The position numbers and the translations under genes were made by a program. DNA of 64,000 nucleotides from Halorubrum sp. PV6 (GTDB taxonomy: Archaea; Halobacteriota; Halobacteria; Halobacteriales; Haloferacaceae): contig NZ_CP030064.1 in the NCBI RefSeq assembly GCF_003990725.2, forward strand, positions 1,612,001 to 1,676,000, written 5' to 3'. The notes under the pieces were generated by a model. That model did not search any database. It saw only the letters and a program-made list of their open reading frames with translations, and was not told the origin of the DNA. Shown piece after piece: positions 1 to 9,048 of the stretch (position 1 is the stretch's first letter; the number at the start of each line of letters is the position of its first letter).

Positions 1-630
1 GTCGTCGTGGTCGCCCGCGACGAACCGGCGCATCACTCGCCCTTCGGCGCGGTGGAGGGTCTCGCTACAGGTGGATTTCGCGATGTCGTGAGCGGCTGCG
101 AGCTCCGTGAGCGTACACGCTCGCGGCGTGTCGTAGTAGCCGGCCGCGACGGCGTCGACGACGAGTTCGCACTGTGCGTCGGTGAGGACCGGCGCGTCGC
201 CGGTAGTGCTCCCCTCGATCGCAACCTCCAGGCCCGCGTCCGTGAGTCGCCGCCCGAACGCGGTGAGCCGCGACCGGTCGCCGGCGACAGCGAGGGTCGC
301 CCGCCCGTCCGTCACCGCAGCCGACTCTCCGATGGGGAGCCCGACCGCCCGCGCGGCCGCGACGTGCTGGAGCGGAGCGGACGCGACGACTCGCACCCGC
401 GTCACGGGACCCGTTCGGTCGACGAGGTCCACCCGGTCGACGCGGTCGTGCTCGCGCAGCGTCTCCACCGCCGCTTCGCGGTCGGCACCGGCGACGGAGA
501 GCGCGGTCACCTCGCCGTCTGCGGCCGGCGTGGTCGCGGTCGCTCGAAGCGTCGCGCCGGAGTGCGTTCGCGATACGTCGCCGAGCCACGAGCCGGGAGG
601 AAAATCGAACCGCAGCGATAATCTGGCCAT
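1..630 (-). CDS. HTH-10 family (bacterio-opsin activator-like) transcriptional regulator, partial
   Basis: Open on the minus strand from ATG at 630 to the window edge (210 codons, no stop reached), so the C-terminus is missing. Residues 1 to about 155 form an uncharacterised N-terminal sensor-like half. From about residue 158 the sequence follows the HTH-10 (Bat C-terminal) pattern: LTDAQ, then AGYYDTPR, then LTELAAAHDIAKST and a helix ending RAEGRVMRRF. Proteins of this haloarchaeal family are DNA-binding regulators; the target here is unknown. A TTAAA-type box shared with the divergent gnd gene lies near 680-688. The family call is secure; any regulon is not. Confidence 0.85.
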   Translation of the reverse strand, partial: MARLSLRFDFPPGSWLGDVSRTHSGATLRATATTPAADGEVTALSVAGADREAAVETLREHDRVDRVDLVDRTGPVTRVRVVASAPLQHVAAARAVGLPIGESAAVTDGRATLAVAGDRSRLTAFGRRLTDAGLEVAIEGSTTGDAPVLTDAQCELVVDAVAAGYYDTPRACTLTELAAAHDIAKSTCSETLHRAEGRVMRRFVAGDHDD

Positions 631-752
631 GCACGACGGAAGGCCCTGCCCGTCCCTCCCGCTGCCCCTTCATTCCTTTCGGGTTTAAGTAGGGGTCGTC
701 CCCAGACCACCGAACCGGAACCACTACGGCGGCCGGTCGCCACCCCTCGCGC

Positions 753-1658
753 ATGGAACTCGGCGTCATCGGACTCGGGCGGATGGGGCAGATCGTGGTG
801 AATCGGTCGCTCGACGCGGGCCACGACGTGGTCGCGTTCGACCTCTCGGCGGAGGCGACGGCGACCGCGGCGGAGGCGGGCGCGACGCCCGCTGACTCGG
901 TCGCAGACCTCTGTGACCGGCTGGGCTCCGAGAAGCGCATCTGGCTCATGGTCCCCGCGGGCGACGCGGTCGACGCCACGCTCACGGACCTGGAACCGCA
1001 CCTCGACGGCGACGACGTGGTCGTCGACGGCGGGAACTCGCAGTTTCAGGCGTCGGTGCGGCGCGCCGAGGAGACCGACGCCGCGTACCTCGACTGTGGC
1101 ACGTCCGGCGGCCCCGCCAGCGCCGAGGCGGGCTTCTCGCTGATGGTGGGCGGCCCCGAGTGGGCCTACGAGGCGCTCGTGCCGGTGTTCGACGCGGTCG
1201 CGACCGGTCCCGACGGCCACGACCGGATGGGCGAGTCGGGGTCGGGCCACTACGTGAAGATGGTCCACAACGGCGTCGAGTACGCGCTGATGCAGGCGTA
1301 CGGCGAGGGGTTCGAACTGCTCTCCGAGGGGCGGTACGACCTCGACATGGAGTCGGTCGCGCGGACGTGGAACAACGGCGCCGTGATCCGGTCGTGGCTC
1401 CTCGAACTCTGCGAGGAGGCGTTCCGCGAGGAGGGGTCGGATCTCGGCGACGTGGCCGACCACGTCGCCGGCGGATCGACCGGGACGTGGACGGTCGAGG
1501 AGGCGCTCGAACAGGAGGTCCCGGTGCCGATCATTTATCAGGCGCTCGCGGAGCGGTTCGACTCGCGGAACGAGGGGCGGTTCTCGCGGCGGCTCGCGAA
1601 CCGACTGCGCTACGGGTTCGGTCGCCACGAGGTCGCCAGGCGGTCGGACGACGCGTAA
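753..1658 (+). CDS. gnd: 6-phosphogluconate dehydrogenase, decarboxylating (short type)
   Basis: 301 residues, the length of the short GndA/YqeC-type enzymes rather than the 470-residue classical form. The N-terminal Rossmann domain starts with GLGRMG (7-12). The substrate region holds VDGGNS (about 91-96), the CGTSGG stretch and the catalytic lysine in VKMVHNG (K169). Family role: oxidative decarboxylation of 6-phosphogluconate to ribulose 5-phosphate with reduction of NAD(P)+. In haloarchaea this enzyme serves the oxidative pentose phosphate route to pentoses. The C-terminal all-helical part is complete. It stands alone, divergent from the HTH-10 regulator, and a regulatory link between the two is possible but unproven. 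Confidence 0.9.
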   Translation: MELGVIGLGRMGQIVVNRSLDAGHDVVAFDLSAEATATAAEAGATPADSVADLCDRLGSEKRIWLMVPAGDAVDATLTDLEPHLDGDDVVVDGGNSQFQASVRRAEETDAAYLDCGTSGGPASAEAGFSLMVGGPEWAYEALVPVFDAVATGPDGHDRMGESGSGHYVKMVHNGVEYALMQAYGEGFELLSEGRYDLDMESVARTWNNGAVIRSWLLELCEEAFREEGSDLGDVADHVAGGSTGTWTVEEALEQEVPVPIIYQALAERFDSRNEGRFSRRLANRLRYGFGRHEVARRSDDA

Positions 1659-1749
1659 GCCGCCGCCGAGCGACGGCCAAACGCACTCGCGGAAGGCGAC
1701 AACGGCGGCAGCGTCGCTAATTCTCGGGATTCGTCACACGCGAGAAACG

Positions 1750-1760
1750 CTTATATATTA
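1750..1760 (+). promoter_or_regulatory. TATA box of the DUF5802-like gene
   Basis: The run CTTATATATTA is a strong haloarchaeal TATA element. Transcription would start about 26 bp downstream, near 1780. That favours a leaderless start at ATG 1778 over the upstream in-frame GTG at 1763. Confidence 0.6.
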
Positions 1761-1777
1761 CTGTGACAGACAGTAAC

Positions 1778-2131
1778 ATGCACAGTATGTTTGAGCGATT
1801 CTCGAGCGGATACTACCTGGGGGAACTGTACGTCGAGCCCCACGACGGCGACCGTGCCGTTATCCAGCGGGCCGACCACGAACACGTCAACGAGCAGCTC
1901 TATGCGGTCGGCCGCGGCGTCGAACGGCTCGACGCGCCCCTCGTGATGAAAGTCGACGGCAGCCACATCCCGGTCGCCGGCGACGACGAGGTCCCCAGCG
2001 GGACGCTCGCCATCCCCCGGTCGCTCGCGGACGACGCCCTCCCGGACCGGCGGAACGTGTTGCTGGCAGACGCGGACCGCGCCGAGACCCTGCTGCGGTG
2101 GGAGGGGTGGGAGCCGCACGTGAACGCCTGA
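1778..2131 (+). CDS. DUF5802-like conserved haloarchaeal protein
   Basis: About 117 residues from ATG 1778; another ATG follows at 1787 and a GTG at 1763. It begins MHSMFERFSSGYYLG, contains LDAPLVMKVDGSHIPV and ends WEGWEPHVNA, which I recognise as a small soluble protein family confined to halophilic archaea (DUF5802, from memory). There is no signal peptide, membrane segment or metal motif. The strong TATA box suggests good expression. Function is unknown, and the neighbours (Gnd, Vms1-like hydrolase) do not suggest one. Confidence 0.75.
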   Translation: MHSMFERFSSGYYLGELYVEPHDGDRAVIQRADHEHVNEQLYAVGRGVERLDAPLVMKVDGSHIPVAGDDEVPSGTLAIPRSLADDALPDRRNVLLADADRAETLLRWEGWEPHVNA

Positions 2132-2170
2132 CCGACGACCGACGCACCGACCGGCCGTCGCACGGACGCA

Positions 2171-2181
2171 CCTTTTAGGCC
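2171..2181 (+). promoter_or_regulatory. TATA box of the Vms1-like gene
   Basis: ACCTTTTAGGC lies about 26 bp before ATG 2202 and predicts a leaderless transcript. Confidence 0.45.
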
Positions 2182-2201
2182 GCGGCCGTCACCCTTCGGG
2201 T

Positions 2202-3107
2202 ATGATCGACAGGCTGCTCGGGCGCGCCGAGTTAAAAGAGCGGATCGAGGAACTCGAAGAGGCGAACCACCACCTCGAACGCCGCGCCGAGGCCGAAGAG
2301 GAGCGGCGCTCGGAGGCGGTCGCCGACCGCCAGCGCGCCGAGGAGCGCGTCAACCGCCTCGAACACCGAATCGAGTCGCTGGAAGCCCGCCTCGAACGCG
2401 TCGACGGCGACGACGAGTCGTTCGAGTTCCGCCGCGTGAGCGACGCCCGCGGCCCTCGGCTGGCCGACGCGCTCGGGCGGTTTCGGGCGGTCGAGAGCGC
2501 CGACCCCGAGGGGCTCCTCACCGCTTTCGTCCCCGACGCCGACGCGGTGCCCGAGCGCGTCGCGTCGTGGTTCGGCGACCGGACGGAACTCGTCAGGCGC
2601 GCCGCGCCCGCGGTCGTCATCGCCGACGACACGGGAGCGGTGAGCGCGGCGCTGACGCCCCCGATGCCCCCCGAGCCCTTTGACCGGTGGAGCGACCGCT
2701 TCCGACTCGAAGAGTCGTGGTTCCGTCCGACCGGGCGAGTCGCCTTCGCGCTCGTGCGCTCGGACACCTTCGCGCTCGGCGTCTACGAGGGCGACGAGCG
2801 GGTCGCCTTCGAGGGGTTCACCTCCGAGGTCAAGGAGGCCCACTCGAAAGGCGGGTTCTCGCAGGGGCGGTTCGAGCGCCGGCGCGAGGGACAGATCGAC
2901 GACCATCTTAAAAAGGTGACCGCGGCGCTCACCGACCCCGGCGACGAACCGGTCGACCAGACGATAGTCGTCGGCGAGCGCAGCGTCCTCGGCGACGTGC
3001 GGGCCCACGCCGACGTCACCGACGTCTCCGACGCGACGGGGAAGCCGCGAGCCGCCCTCGACGACGCGTTCCGCGACTTCTGGACGACGCGGATTCGCGC
3101 GCTCTGA
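2202..3107 (+). CDS. Vms1/Ankzf1-type peptidyl-tRNA hydrolase (eRF1-like fold)
   Basis: 301 residues. Residues 5-68 are a charged coiled coil (repeated Glu, Arg and Leu heptads). The rest matches the archaeal VLRF1/Vms1 release-factor-like family. The key loop is HSKGGFSQGRF at about 214-224, where a GxxQ-type glutamine takes the place of the GGQ glutamine of classical release factors, followed by the basic helix RFERRREGQ. Family role: release of stalled nascent chains from peptidyl-tRNA in ribosome quality control. Acting on the ribosome is inferred from homologues. A TATA box at 2171-2181 predicts a leaderless transcript. No partner gene is adjacent. Confidence 0.75.
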   Translation: MIDRLLGRAELKERIEELEEANHHLERRAEAEEERRSEAVADRQRAEERVNRLEHRIESLEARLERVDGDDESFEFRRVSDARGPRLADALGRFRAVESADPEGLLTAFVPDADAVPERVASWFGDRTELVRRAAPAVVIADDTGAVSAALTPPMPPEPFDRWSDRFRLEESWFRPTGRVAFALVRSDTFALGVYEGDERVAFEGFTSEVKEAHSKGGFSQGRFERRREGQIDDHLKKVTAALTDPGDEPVDQTIVVGERSVLGDVRAHADVTDVSDATGKPRAALDDAFRDFWTTRIRAL

Positions 3108-3210
3108 GTCGTTCGCGCGCCGTGGCGAGCCTCGTCGACGCACCGATCCCCTCAGTCCTGTCATCGAACTCACAAAGAGGGCTTAATCCGCGCCGGGCGC
3201 TACGGGGCGC

Positions 3211-5364
3211 ATGACACGGGCGGAATCGGTCGCCGACGGTCGGGCCGTCGTCGCCTTCCTCGTCGTTGCGGCGGTCATCGGGCTGACGGTCGCCGCGGCC
3301 GCGCCGCTTGCGGTCGGCGCGAGTTCCGCCGACGCCGAGACGCACTCGTCCGTCGAGTCGTTCGCGGCGACCGCCGACGGCGACTCGGTCGCCCAGACCG
3401 CCGACGACGACGCCGACGTGATCCGACTGCGAACCGAACTGTCACAGACGGGCACCCCCGGAACCGTCGCCGTCACGACGCGGGCGGAGCTCCCCGACCG
3501 CGTCACGGAGCTCGAAGTGACGCTGCTCAGCGCGAGCCCCGACGCCGAGGTCGAAGCGACCGGGTTCGACCCCGTCGACGGCGCCGATCCGGGCGAGTCG
3601 GTGTGGGCGTGGGACGGCGAGACCGCCGATCCGTCGCTCAGGTACGTCCTCGACGCGAACCAGACCGTCGAGCAGCCCGGCCCGTTCGCCGGCGAGGGCG
3701 CCTACCGCTTCGTCGCCACCGGCGAGTGGGCGCTCGTCCAGACGCCCCGTCTCGGCGCCGGGTGGACGTACACCGGGCAGCGCGAGGGCCAGGTCCGGTT
3801 GGAGCGCGAGCGGGTCGTCGACGGACCGGGGGTCGCCTCGCAGTCGATGGCGTTCCTCGGCGAACACGAGGCGTACACCCGCGAGGCCGCCGGACAGCGG
3901 TACCGCCTGATCGTCCCCGCGGCCGCGACTCTGGTCGCCGCTCCCGACGAGGTGTTCGACGTCTTCGCCGACGCGTCCGTCGCGCTGCCGGTGGGCGCCC
4001 GCGACGAGACGGTCGTCGCGTTCGCCGCCCCCACCGGTGAGGTGTCGTGGGGCGTCCGCGGCCTCCAGACCGGGGAGATGGACCTGTGGGTCCGCGACGT
4101 GGAGCCGGCGGGCACGGCGACGGACGTGTGGACGCACGAGTACGTCCACACCCGGCAGGCGTACCGCGCCGCGCCGAGCGGTCGCTGGATCACCGAGGCG
4201 AGCGCGACGCACTACGCCGCGCTGTTCGCGCTTTCCCGCGGCGCCGCGGACTTCCCGTCGTTCGAGCGCACGCTGGCCAGGGGCGAGCGCGAGCCGGACG
4301 CCTCGGCGGTGCTCGCCGATCCGACCACCTGGCGGGGGAACCCCGACTACACGAAGGGGGCGCTCGTCGCCGGCGAAATCGACAGGCGACTCCGGACCGC
4401 CACCGACGGGGCCGCGTCGCTGGCGACGGTCGTCCGCGAGTTGAACGAGGCCGACGAGCCGATCACCAACGAGGACATACTCAATGCGATCGAGGCGGCC
4501 GCGGCCGAGGGCACGGACGACGCGACCGCGGCCGCGATCCGCGCCGAAGCCGAGCGCCTGACGGCGACCCGAGAGTCTCCCGAGATGTGGGACCGAGAGG
4601 CACACGCGGCGGCGTTCGGCGAGACGCCCGCGCAGGTCGGGTACGCCCTCACAGACGACGGGGTCAGAGCGACCGGCGAGTATCGGAACCGGACGGTGTC
4701 GCGCGCGCCCGTCGAACTCGTCGTCGGAGAGTCGCTCGCGACGGCGGTCGCCGTGTCCAACACGGGCGGCGCGCCGGGGAGTTACGACCTCTCGCTCGCG
4801 GTCGACGGCGAGACGGTCGCGAGTCGTTCGGGGACGCTCGCCGCCGGCGACGAGCGGGTCGAACGGTTCGAGCACACCTTCGACGCGGTCGGCGACTACG
4901 AGGTCCGGGTCGGCGGCGAGGTGGTGGCCGTGTCCGTGACCGAACCCGCGGAGCCGCTCGTCCGCGGTGTGTCGGTGAACCGCGAGCGCGTCGACGCGGG
5001 CGGGCGCGTCGTCGCGACGGCGACCGTCGAGAACGACGCGGGGGTCCCCGCCGCCGGCGACGTCGACTTCCGCGTCGACGGCGAGACGGTCGCGACCGAC
5101 GCGATACGGCTGGACGCCGGGGAGACGACGACGATCGCTCGGTCCGTGCGCGTCGGTGCCGACGGCGGACCGATCGGTGGCGGGTCGGAGAACGCGACGA
5201 TACGCGTCGTCAGCCCCGTCGACGAGGCGTCGTCGACGGTGACCGTGACGTACGAGGCGCCGATCTCGTCCGACGGCGCGCCCGGATTCGGCGTGATCGC
5301 GGCGCTCGTCGCGGTGTTCACCGTCGCGGGCGCGCTCGGACGCGAGCGGAGACGAGAGCGCTGA
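3211..5364 (+). CDS. Secreted gluzincin-like metallopeptidase with CARDB-type repeats and PGF-CTERM-like anchor
   Basis: 717 residues. A hydrophobic N-terminal segment (about 10-36) looks like a Sec signal or signal anchor. The catalytic core has HEYVH (309-313) and a downstream glutamate in WITEASATHYAAL (E329), the two-part zinc site of gluzincin (M1/M61-like, clan MA) peptidases. Two CARDB/Ig-like beta domains follow at about 490-680. The tail has PGF, then a transmembrane stretch, then RERRRER, as in archaeosortase A substrates. It is probably exported, trimmed and lipid-anchored at the cell surface. Substrate is unknown. The HExxH and anchor features are clear; proteolytic activity is inference. 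Confidence 0.75.
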   Translation: MTRAESVADGRAVVAFLVVAAVIGLTVAAAAPLAVGASSADAETHSSVESFAATADGDSVAQTADDDADVIRLRTELSQTGTPGTVAVTTRAELPDRVTELEVTLLSASPDAEVEATGFDPVDGADPGESVWAWDGETADPSLRYVLDANQTVEQPGPFAGEGAYRFVATGEWALVQTPRLGAGWTYTGQREGQVRLERERVVDGPGVASQSMAFLGEHEAYTREAAGQRYRLIVPAAATLVAAPDEVFDVFADASVALPVGARDETVVAFAAPTGEVSWGVRGLQTGEMDLWVRDVEPAGTATDVWTHEYVHTRQAYRAAPSGRWITEASATHYAALFALSRGAADFPSFERTLARGEREPDASAVLADPTTWRGNPDYTKGALVAGEIDRRLRTATDGAASLATVVRELNEADEPITNEDILNAIEAAAAEGTDDATAAAIRAEAERLTATRESPEMWDREAHAAAFGETPAQVGYALTDDGVRATGEYRNRTVSRAPVELVVGESLATAVAVSNTGGAPGSYDLSLAVDGETVASRSGTLAAGDERVERFEHTFDAVGDYEVRVGGEVVAVSVTEPAEPLVRGVSVNRERVDAGGRVVATATVENDAGVPAAGDVDFRVDGETVATDAIRLDAGETTTIARSVRVGADGGPIGGGSENATIRVVSPVDEASSTVTVTYEAPISSDGAPGFGVIAALVAVFTVAGALGRERRRER

Positions 5365-5389
5365 CGGTGACTGATTTAAAAGGCGTACG

Positions 5390-5408
5390 GCGTCAGCGCG
5401 CGCGACGC
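5390..5408. terminator. Hairpin between convergent genes
   Basis: GCGTC, then nine GC-rich bases, then GACGC form a stem-loop in the 51-bp gap where the metallopeptidase and rhodanese genes converge. TTTAAAAG runs lie on both sides, so it could end transcripts from either direction. Read from sequence only. Confidence 0.35.
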
Positions 5409-5415
5409 TGCGTAT

Positions 5416-5859
5416 TTAAAAGGGAGCGTCGGGGCCTTCGTCGGCGTCGCCGGCGGTCGCGTCCGCGCTCTCGGCGTCGTCCGTCGGAACCAACTCGCCC
5501 GCGTCGCGCTGCCACGCCTCGATACCGCCGCGGAGGCTCTCGACGCGCGCCGCTTGGGTTCCCGCGTAGCTGCCGATGAGCTGAGCCGCCTGCTGGCTGG
5601 CGACGCCGTGCGGACAGACGGTGACGATCCGGTCTGCGCCCTCCAACTCCGCGATCCGCGTGGTCAACTCCGGGAAGGGGATACACTCGCTTTCCGGGAG
5701 GTGACCGCGGTCGAAGGCGCGCTGATCGCGGATGTCGACGATTCGGAGGCCGTCTGTCGCCTCGCCGGCATCGGTGCCGCCGTCGGTGCCGTCGCCAGCG
5801 TCGGCGTCCGCCTCGTCGAGGAGGCTCGCCAGCTCCTCGGGGTCGATTTCGCCGTCCAT
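5416..5859 (-). CDS. Rhodanese-like domain protein
   Basis: 147 residues. An acidic N-terminus (EELASLLDEADA) and an Asp/Gly-rich linker precede a single rhodanese domain from about 38 to 128, with IVDIRD, FDRGHLPES and the active-site loop VCPHGVAS (Cys82). Family role: transfer of sulfane sulfur through a cysteine persulfide, or sulfur binding. The start overlaps the stop of the upstream cupin gene (ATG at 5859-5857, TGA at 5861-5859), so the two are translationally coupled. The C-terminal tail after residue 128 is acidic and probably disordered. Physiological acceptor is unknown. Confidence 0.85.
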   Translation of the reverse strand: MDGEIDPEELASLLDEADADAGDGTDGGTDAGEATDGLRIVDIRDQRAFDRGHLPESECIPFPELTTRIAELEGADRIVTVCPHGVASQQAAQLIGSYAGTQAARVESLRGGIEAWQRDAGELVPTDDAESADATAGDADEGPDAPF

Positions 5860-6182
5860 CAGGGGAGCGGACAGAGGCTCGCCGTGATGACGGCGCGTTC
5901 GTCGGTGTCGTTGCGGGCGCCGTGGACGGTGCCGCGTTCGTTCAACACGACCGCGGGGGCCGCGAGCGACTCCTCGTCGTCGCCGCGCACGACCGTCGGC
6001 TCCCCTTCGAGGACGTGAAACACGTTGGTCGCGTCGCCGTGTTCGTGCGGGTCGACGGCGGCGTCCGGGCCGAGGACGAACGCCTTGACGAGCACGTCGT
6101 CGGTGACGACGAGTTCGGCCGTCTCGACGACTCCCGGATCGGGGTCGAGGTCGTCGACGGCGGGGTAGGTGTCGAGCGTCAT
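5859..6182 (-). CDS. Cupin domain protein
   Basis: 107 residues from ATG 6182, a typical single-domain cupin length. Metal-ligand candidates are HEH at 46-48, His56 and His87, placed as in cupin motifs 1 and 2 (PHEHGDATNVFHVLEGE and GTVHGARN). Motif 1 lacks the usual spacing of an enzyme of known function, so catalytic activity cannot be assigned. It is the first gene of a two-gene operon with the overlapping rhodanese gene, which hints at a thiol or sulfur-related role; that is inference. Confidence 0.8.
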   Translation of the reverse strand: MTLDTYPAVDDLDPDPGVVETAELVVTDDVLVKAFVLGPDAAVDPHEHGDATNVFHVLEGEPTVVRGDDEESLAAPAVVLNERGTVHGARNDTDERAVITASLCPLP

Positions 6183-6259
6183 ATCGGTGAGTCGCGGCCG
6201 TCGGTATAAAAGGTGTGTGGCGGCGGATCCGCGCGAGCAGCGCGCGACGGGCGGTCCGG

Positions 6260-7246
6260 CTAGTCTCGCATCCCCGGCGGGAGGGGGTCGGCGTGGTCGG
6301 CGATGGCCTCGGCGACGCGGTGCGGCTCCTCGTGGACCACCCAGTGCGTCGCCGTATCGAGCGTCATCAGCCGGCCGTCGGTACAGCGGTCGACGCTCTC
6401 GCCCGCGAGCCGCGTCGAGAGGAACGGGTCCTCGGCGCCCCAGATCACGAGCGTCGGGACCTCGACGGTATCGGTCGGCGGCGTCGGCCGGTCGCGGACG
6501 ATGGCCCGGTACCAGTTCACCATCGCCTCGAAGGCCCCGTCGCGGTTCCACGCGCGCCGGTAGCGCCTGATGTCGTCGTCACCGAACGTCCCCGGATCGC
6601 TCGTGTCTCTGAGCCCGCGCACGGCGAGCCGCCAGTTCCCGGCGCTGGCGACGGCCTCGGGGAGCTTCGGAAGCTGGAACGCGAGGAAGTACCAGCTCTT
6701 GAGCCGCTGGTCCCACGAGGTCCGGAGCGCGCGCTCGAAGACGGACGGGTGCGGGACGTTGACCGCGACGAACTCCGAGACGCGCTCGGGGTGGGTGAGC
6801 GCGAGCCACCACCCGACCGCGGCGCCCCAGTCGTGGCCGGCCACGGCGGCGGTCTCGCGGTCGTAGGCGTCGATCAACCCGACCACGTCGCGCGCGAGCA
6901 CGTCGATGCGGTAGTCGCGGACGGCCGGCGGCTTCGCCGAGAGGTTGTAGCCGCGCTGGTCGGGGACGACGACGCGGTACCCCGCGTTCGCGAGCGGCGC
7001 GATCACCTCGTGCCACCCGTACCAGAACTCGGGGAAGCCGTGGAGCAAGACGAGCAGTTTCCCGTCTTCGGGGCCGGCCTCGACGACGTGAAGCCGCACG
7101 TCGCCGACGTCGATCGCGCGCGACTCGCCCGGCACCCCCTCGGGGATCTCGTCGGGCGGCACCGGCTCGTCGAGCGCTTCGAGCCCGGCTCGTCGGTCCG
7201 CGGCGGACGCGCCGTCGGGATTCGCTTCGGTGGACGGATCGCTCAT
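6260..7246 (-). CDS. Alpha/beta-fold hydrolase, epoxide hydrolase-like
   Basis: 328 residues from ATG 7246; the frame opens further upstream, but the extension is arginine-rich and lacks a promoter. The oxyanion motif HGFPEFWYGW (69-78) and nucleophile elbow AGHDWGA (Asp139) are those of epoxide hydrolases and haloalkane dehalogenases. The charge relay is completed by Asp273 in WGAEDP and a histidine in the THWVVHEEP segment (His301 or His305). A cap-domain tyrosine candidate lies near 246. HGFP plus a cap tyrosine favours an epoxide hydrolase. Natural substrate is unknown. It is divergent from the sulfatase gene. Confidence 0.85.
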   Translation of the reverse strand: MSDPSTEANPDGASAADRRAGLEALDEPVPPDEIPEGVPGESRAIDVGDVRLHVVEAGPEDGKLLVLLHGFPEFWYGWHEVIAPLANAGYRVVVPDQRGYNLSAKPPAVRDYRIDVLARDVVGLIDAYDRETAAVAGHDWGAAVGWWLALTHPERVSEFVAVNVPHPSVFERALRTSWDQRLKSWYFLAFQLPKLPEAVASAGNWRLAVRGLRDTSDPGTFGDDDIRRYRRAWNRDGAFEAMVNWYRAIVRDRPTPPTDTVEVPTLVIWGAEDPFLSTRLAGESVDRCTDGRLMTLDTATHWVVHEEPHRVAEAIADHADPLPPGMRD

Positions 7247-7512
7247 GGGTGACAGTGGGTTCTCGAAAGTCAAATAGGTACGTTCCCCCCGCATCGCCGC
7301 CCGGATCCCCGGTCGTCCCCGCAACCGGAATCCTCAAGACGCTGGCAGACCGCGGTCAGATAACTAGCGACTCCGACGTTCGGCCCGGCGAGCAGGGAGG
7401 CTCGTCTCGGCCGTTCGGCCCGGCCGACGCCCGCGTCCCGGTTATCGACGGCGCGACGCGTCCAGTCGGGCCACCCTCCGGCGACTGGGCTCAGGACTCG
7501 CTCACGCACAAC

Positions 7513-9048
7513 ATGGAACCGGACACGTCGACCTCGGACACAGCGGCATCGGCCTCGAAGCCGTCGGGCTCAACAGACACCGCGTCGACCGCGGCACCGT
7601 CGGCCGACGGCGCCGTCTCGAACGTCCTTCTCGTCACGATCGACTCGCTCCGTGCGGACTCGATCGCGCCCTACGACGACAGCCGTCGCTCGCCGGTCCT
7701 CTCGTCGCTCGCCGCGGACGGCACCGTCTTCGACCGGGCGTTCGCGAACGGCAACTGGACGCCCTTCTCGTTCCCGTCGATCCTCGCCTCCGAGCCCGTT
7801 TTCGCCAGAAACGCCGATATCGGCGTGAAGGGCTCGCAGACCCTGGCGTCGGTGCTGTCCGAGGCCGGCTTCGCCACCGGCGGCTTCAACGCCGCAAACG
7901 GCTTTCTCACCTCTCACTGGGGGTATCCAGAAGGGTTCGACGAGTTCGAACCGTTCGTCACGAGCGTGGGGTCGAGCCGGTACAGCCGGTACCTCGCGGC
8001 GCACCCGACGGTCGAGGCGTGGATCCAACTCGCCACGTCGCCGTTCCGCCGGCTCGGGTCGAAGATCCGGGGCGACAGCGACGACCGGCCGTTCCTCGAC
8101 GCCTCGCGGATGTTCGACGTCGAGGACGCGGCGACCGACTTCGTCGACGACACCGACGAGCCGTTCTTCCTGTGGGTCCACTACATGGACACGCACACCC
8201 CGTACGTCCCCGCGCCCCGGTACATTCGCGAGGTCTCCGACGGCCTTCTCGGCACCCACCGGATGCTCCACGCGCACACGCGGACGAGCCTCGGGTGGGA
8301 GGTCGGCGAACGGACGCTACGGGAGCTTCGGACCCTGTATCAGGCGACCGTGCGACAGGTGGACGCGAGCGTCGGCCGCCTGCTCGATCAGCTCGAAGCG
8401 GCCGGCATCGCCGACGAGACGGCCATCGTCGTCGCCGGCGATCACGGCGAGGAGTTCCAGGAACACGGCCACCTCGCACACTATCCGAAACTCTACGACG
8501 AGTTGATCCACGTGCCGCTCATCGTGAACGTCCCCGGCGAGGACGGCGGGCGGCGCGTCTCCGAACACGTCGGACTCGACGCGATTCCGCCGACCGTCGC
8601 CGACCTGCTCGGCGTCGACACCCCGTCGGAGTGGCGCGGCGAGTCGGTCGCACCGGCGGTCACCGACGACGAGTCGCCGGACCAGGAGCCGGTCGTCTCC
8701 GTCACCGTCCGTGGCGAGGAGGTGACCGAACAGCCGATCCCGCGGTCGCTGTCCGACGGCGACCTCCTCGTGAGCGTGCGCGACGAGACGTGGACCTACA
8801 TCGAGAACGTCGACGCGGAGACCACCGAGCTATACCGCCGGGACACCGACCCGACCCAGCAGGAAGACCTGTCGGACGACCCTTCCGACGAGGCGCTCGC
8901 CGTCATCGAGCGGTTCGCGCCGGTCGTCGCCGACCACGTCGCCGAACTCCGCGACAAACAGACCGAAGTGGAGGCCGCCGGCGGCGGCGACGACGAGGCG
9001 GTCGACGAGGATCTTGAGGCCCGCCTCGATGCGCTCGGCTATCGGTGA
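7513..9048 (+). CDS. Sulfatase-like hydrolase/transferase
   Basis: 511 residues from ATG 7513; an open upstream extension to 7249 is not convincing coding sequence. The alkaline-phosphatase-superfamily metal motifs are present: VTIDSLRADS (41-50) and AGDHGEEFQEHGHLAHYP. The site that carries formylglycine in true sulfatases (C/S-x-P-x-R) reads NWTPFSFPS (81-89), with no Cys and no Arg. A Thr nucleophile as in phosphoethanolamine-type or other phospho-transferases is therefore as likely as sulfatase activity. The stop overlaps the start of the GtrA gene. Cytoplasmic-looking N-terminus. Role in surface polysaccharide or glycan modification is inference. Confidence 0.8.
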   Translation: MEPDTSTSDTAASASKPSGSTDTASTAAPSADGAVSNVLLVTIDSLRADSIAPYDDSRRSPVLSSLAADGTVFDRAFANGNWTPFSFPSILASEPVFARNADIGVKGSQTLASVLSEAGFATGGFNAANGFLTSHWGYPEGFDEFEPFVTSVGSSRYSRYLAAHPTVEAWIQLATSPFRRLGSKIRGDSDDRPFLDASRMFDVEDAATDFVDDTDEPFFLWVHYMDTHTPYVPAPRYIREVSDGLLGTHRMLHAHTRTSLGWEVGERTLRELRTLYQATVRQVDASVGRLLDQLEAAGIADETAIVVAGDHGEEFQEHGHLAHYPKLYDELIHVPLIVNVPGEDGGRRVSEHVGLDAIPPTVADLLGVDTPSEWRGESVAPAVTDDESPDQEPVVSVTVRGEEVTEQPIPRSLSDGDLLVSVRDETWTYIENVDAETTELYRRDTDPTQQEDLSDDPSDEALAVIERFAPVVADHVAELRDKQTEVEAAGGGDDEAVDEDLEARLDALGYR

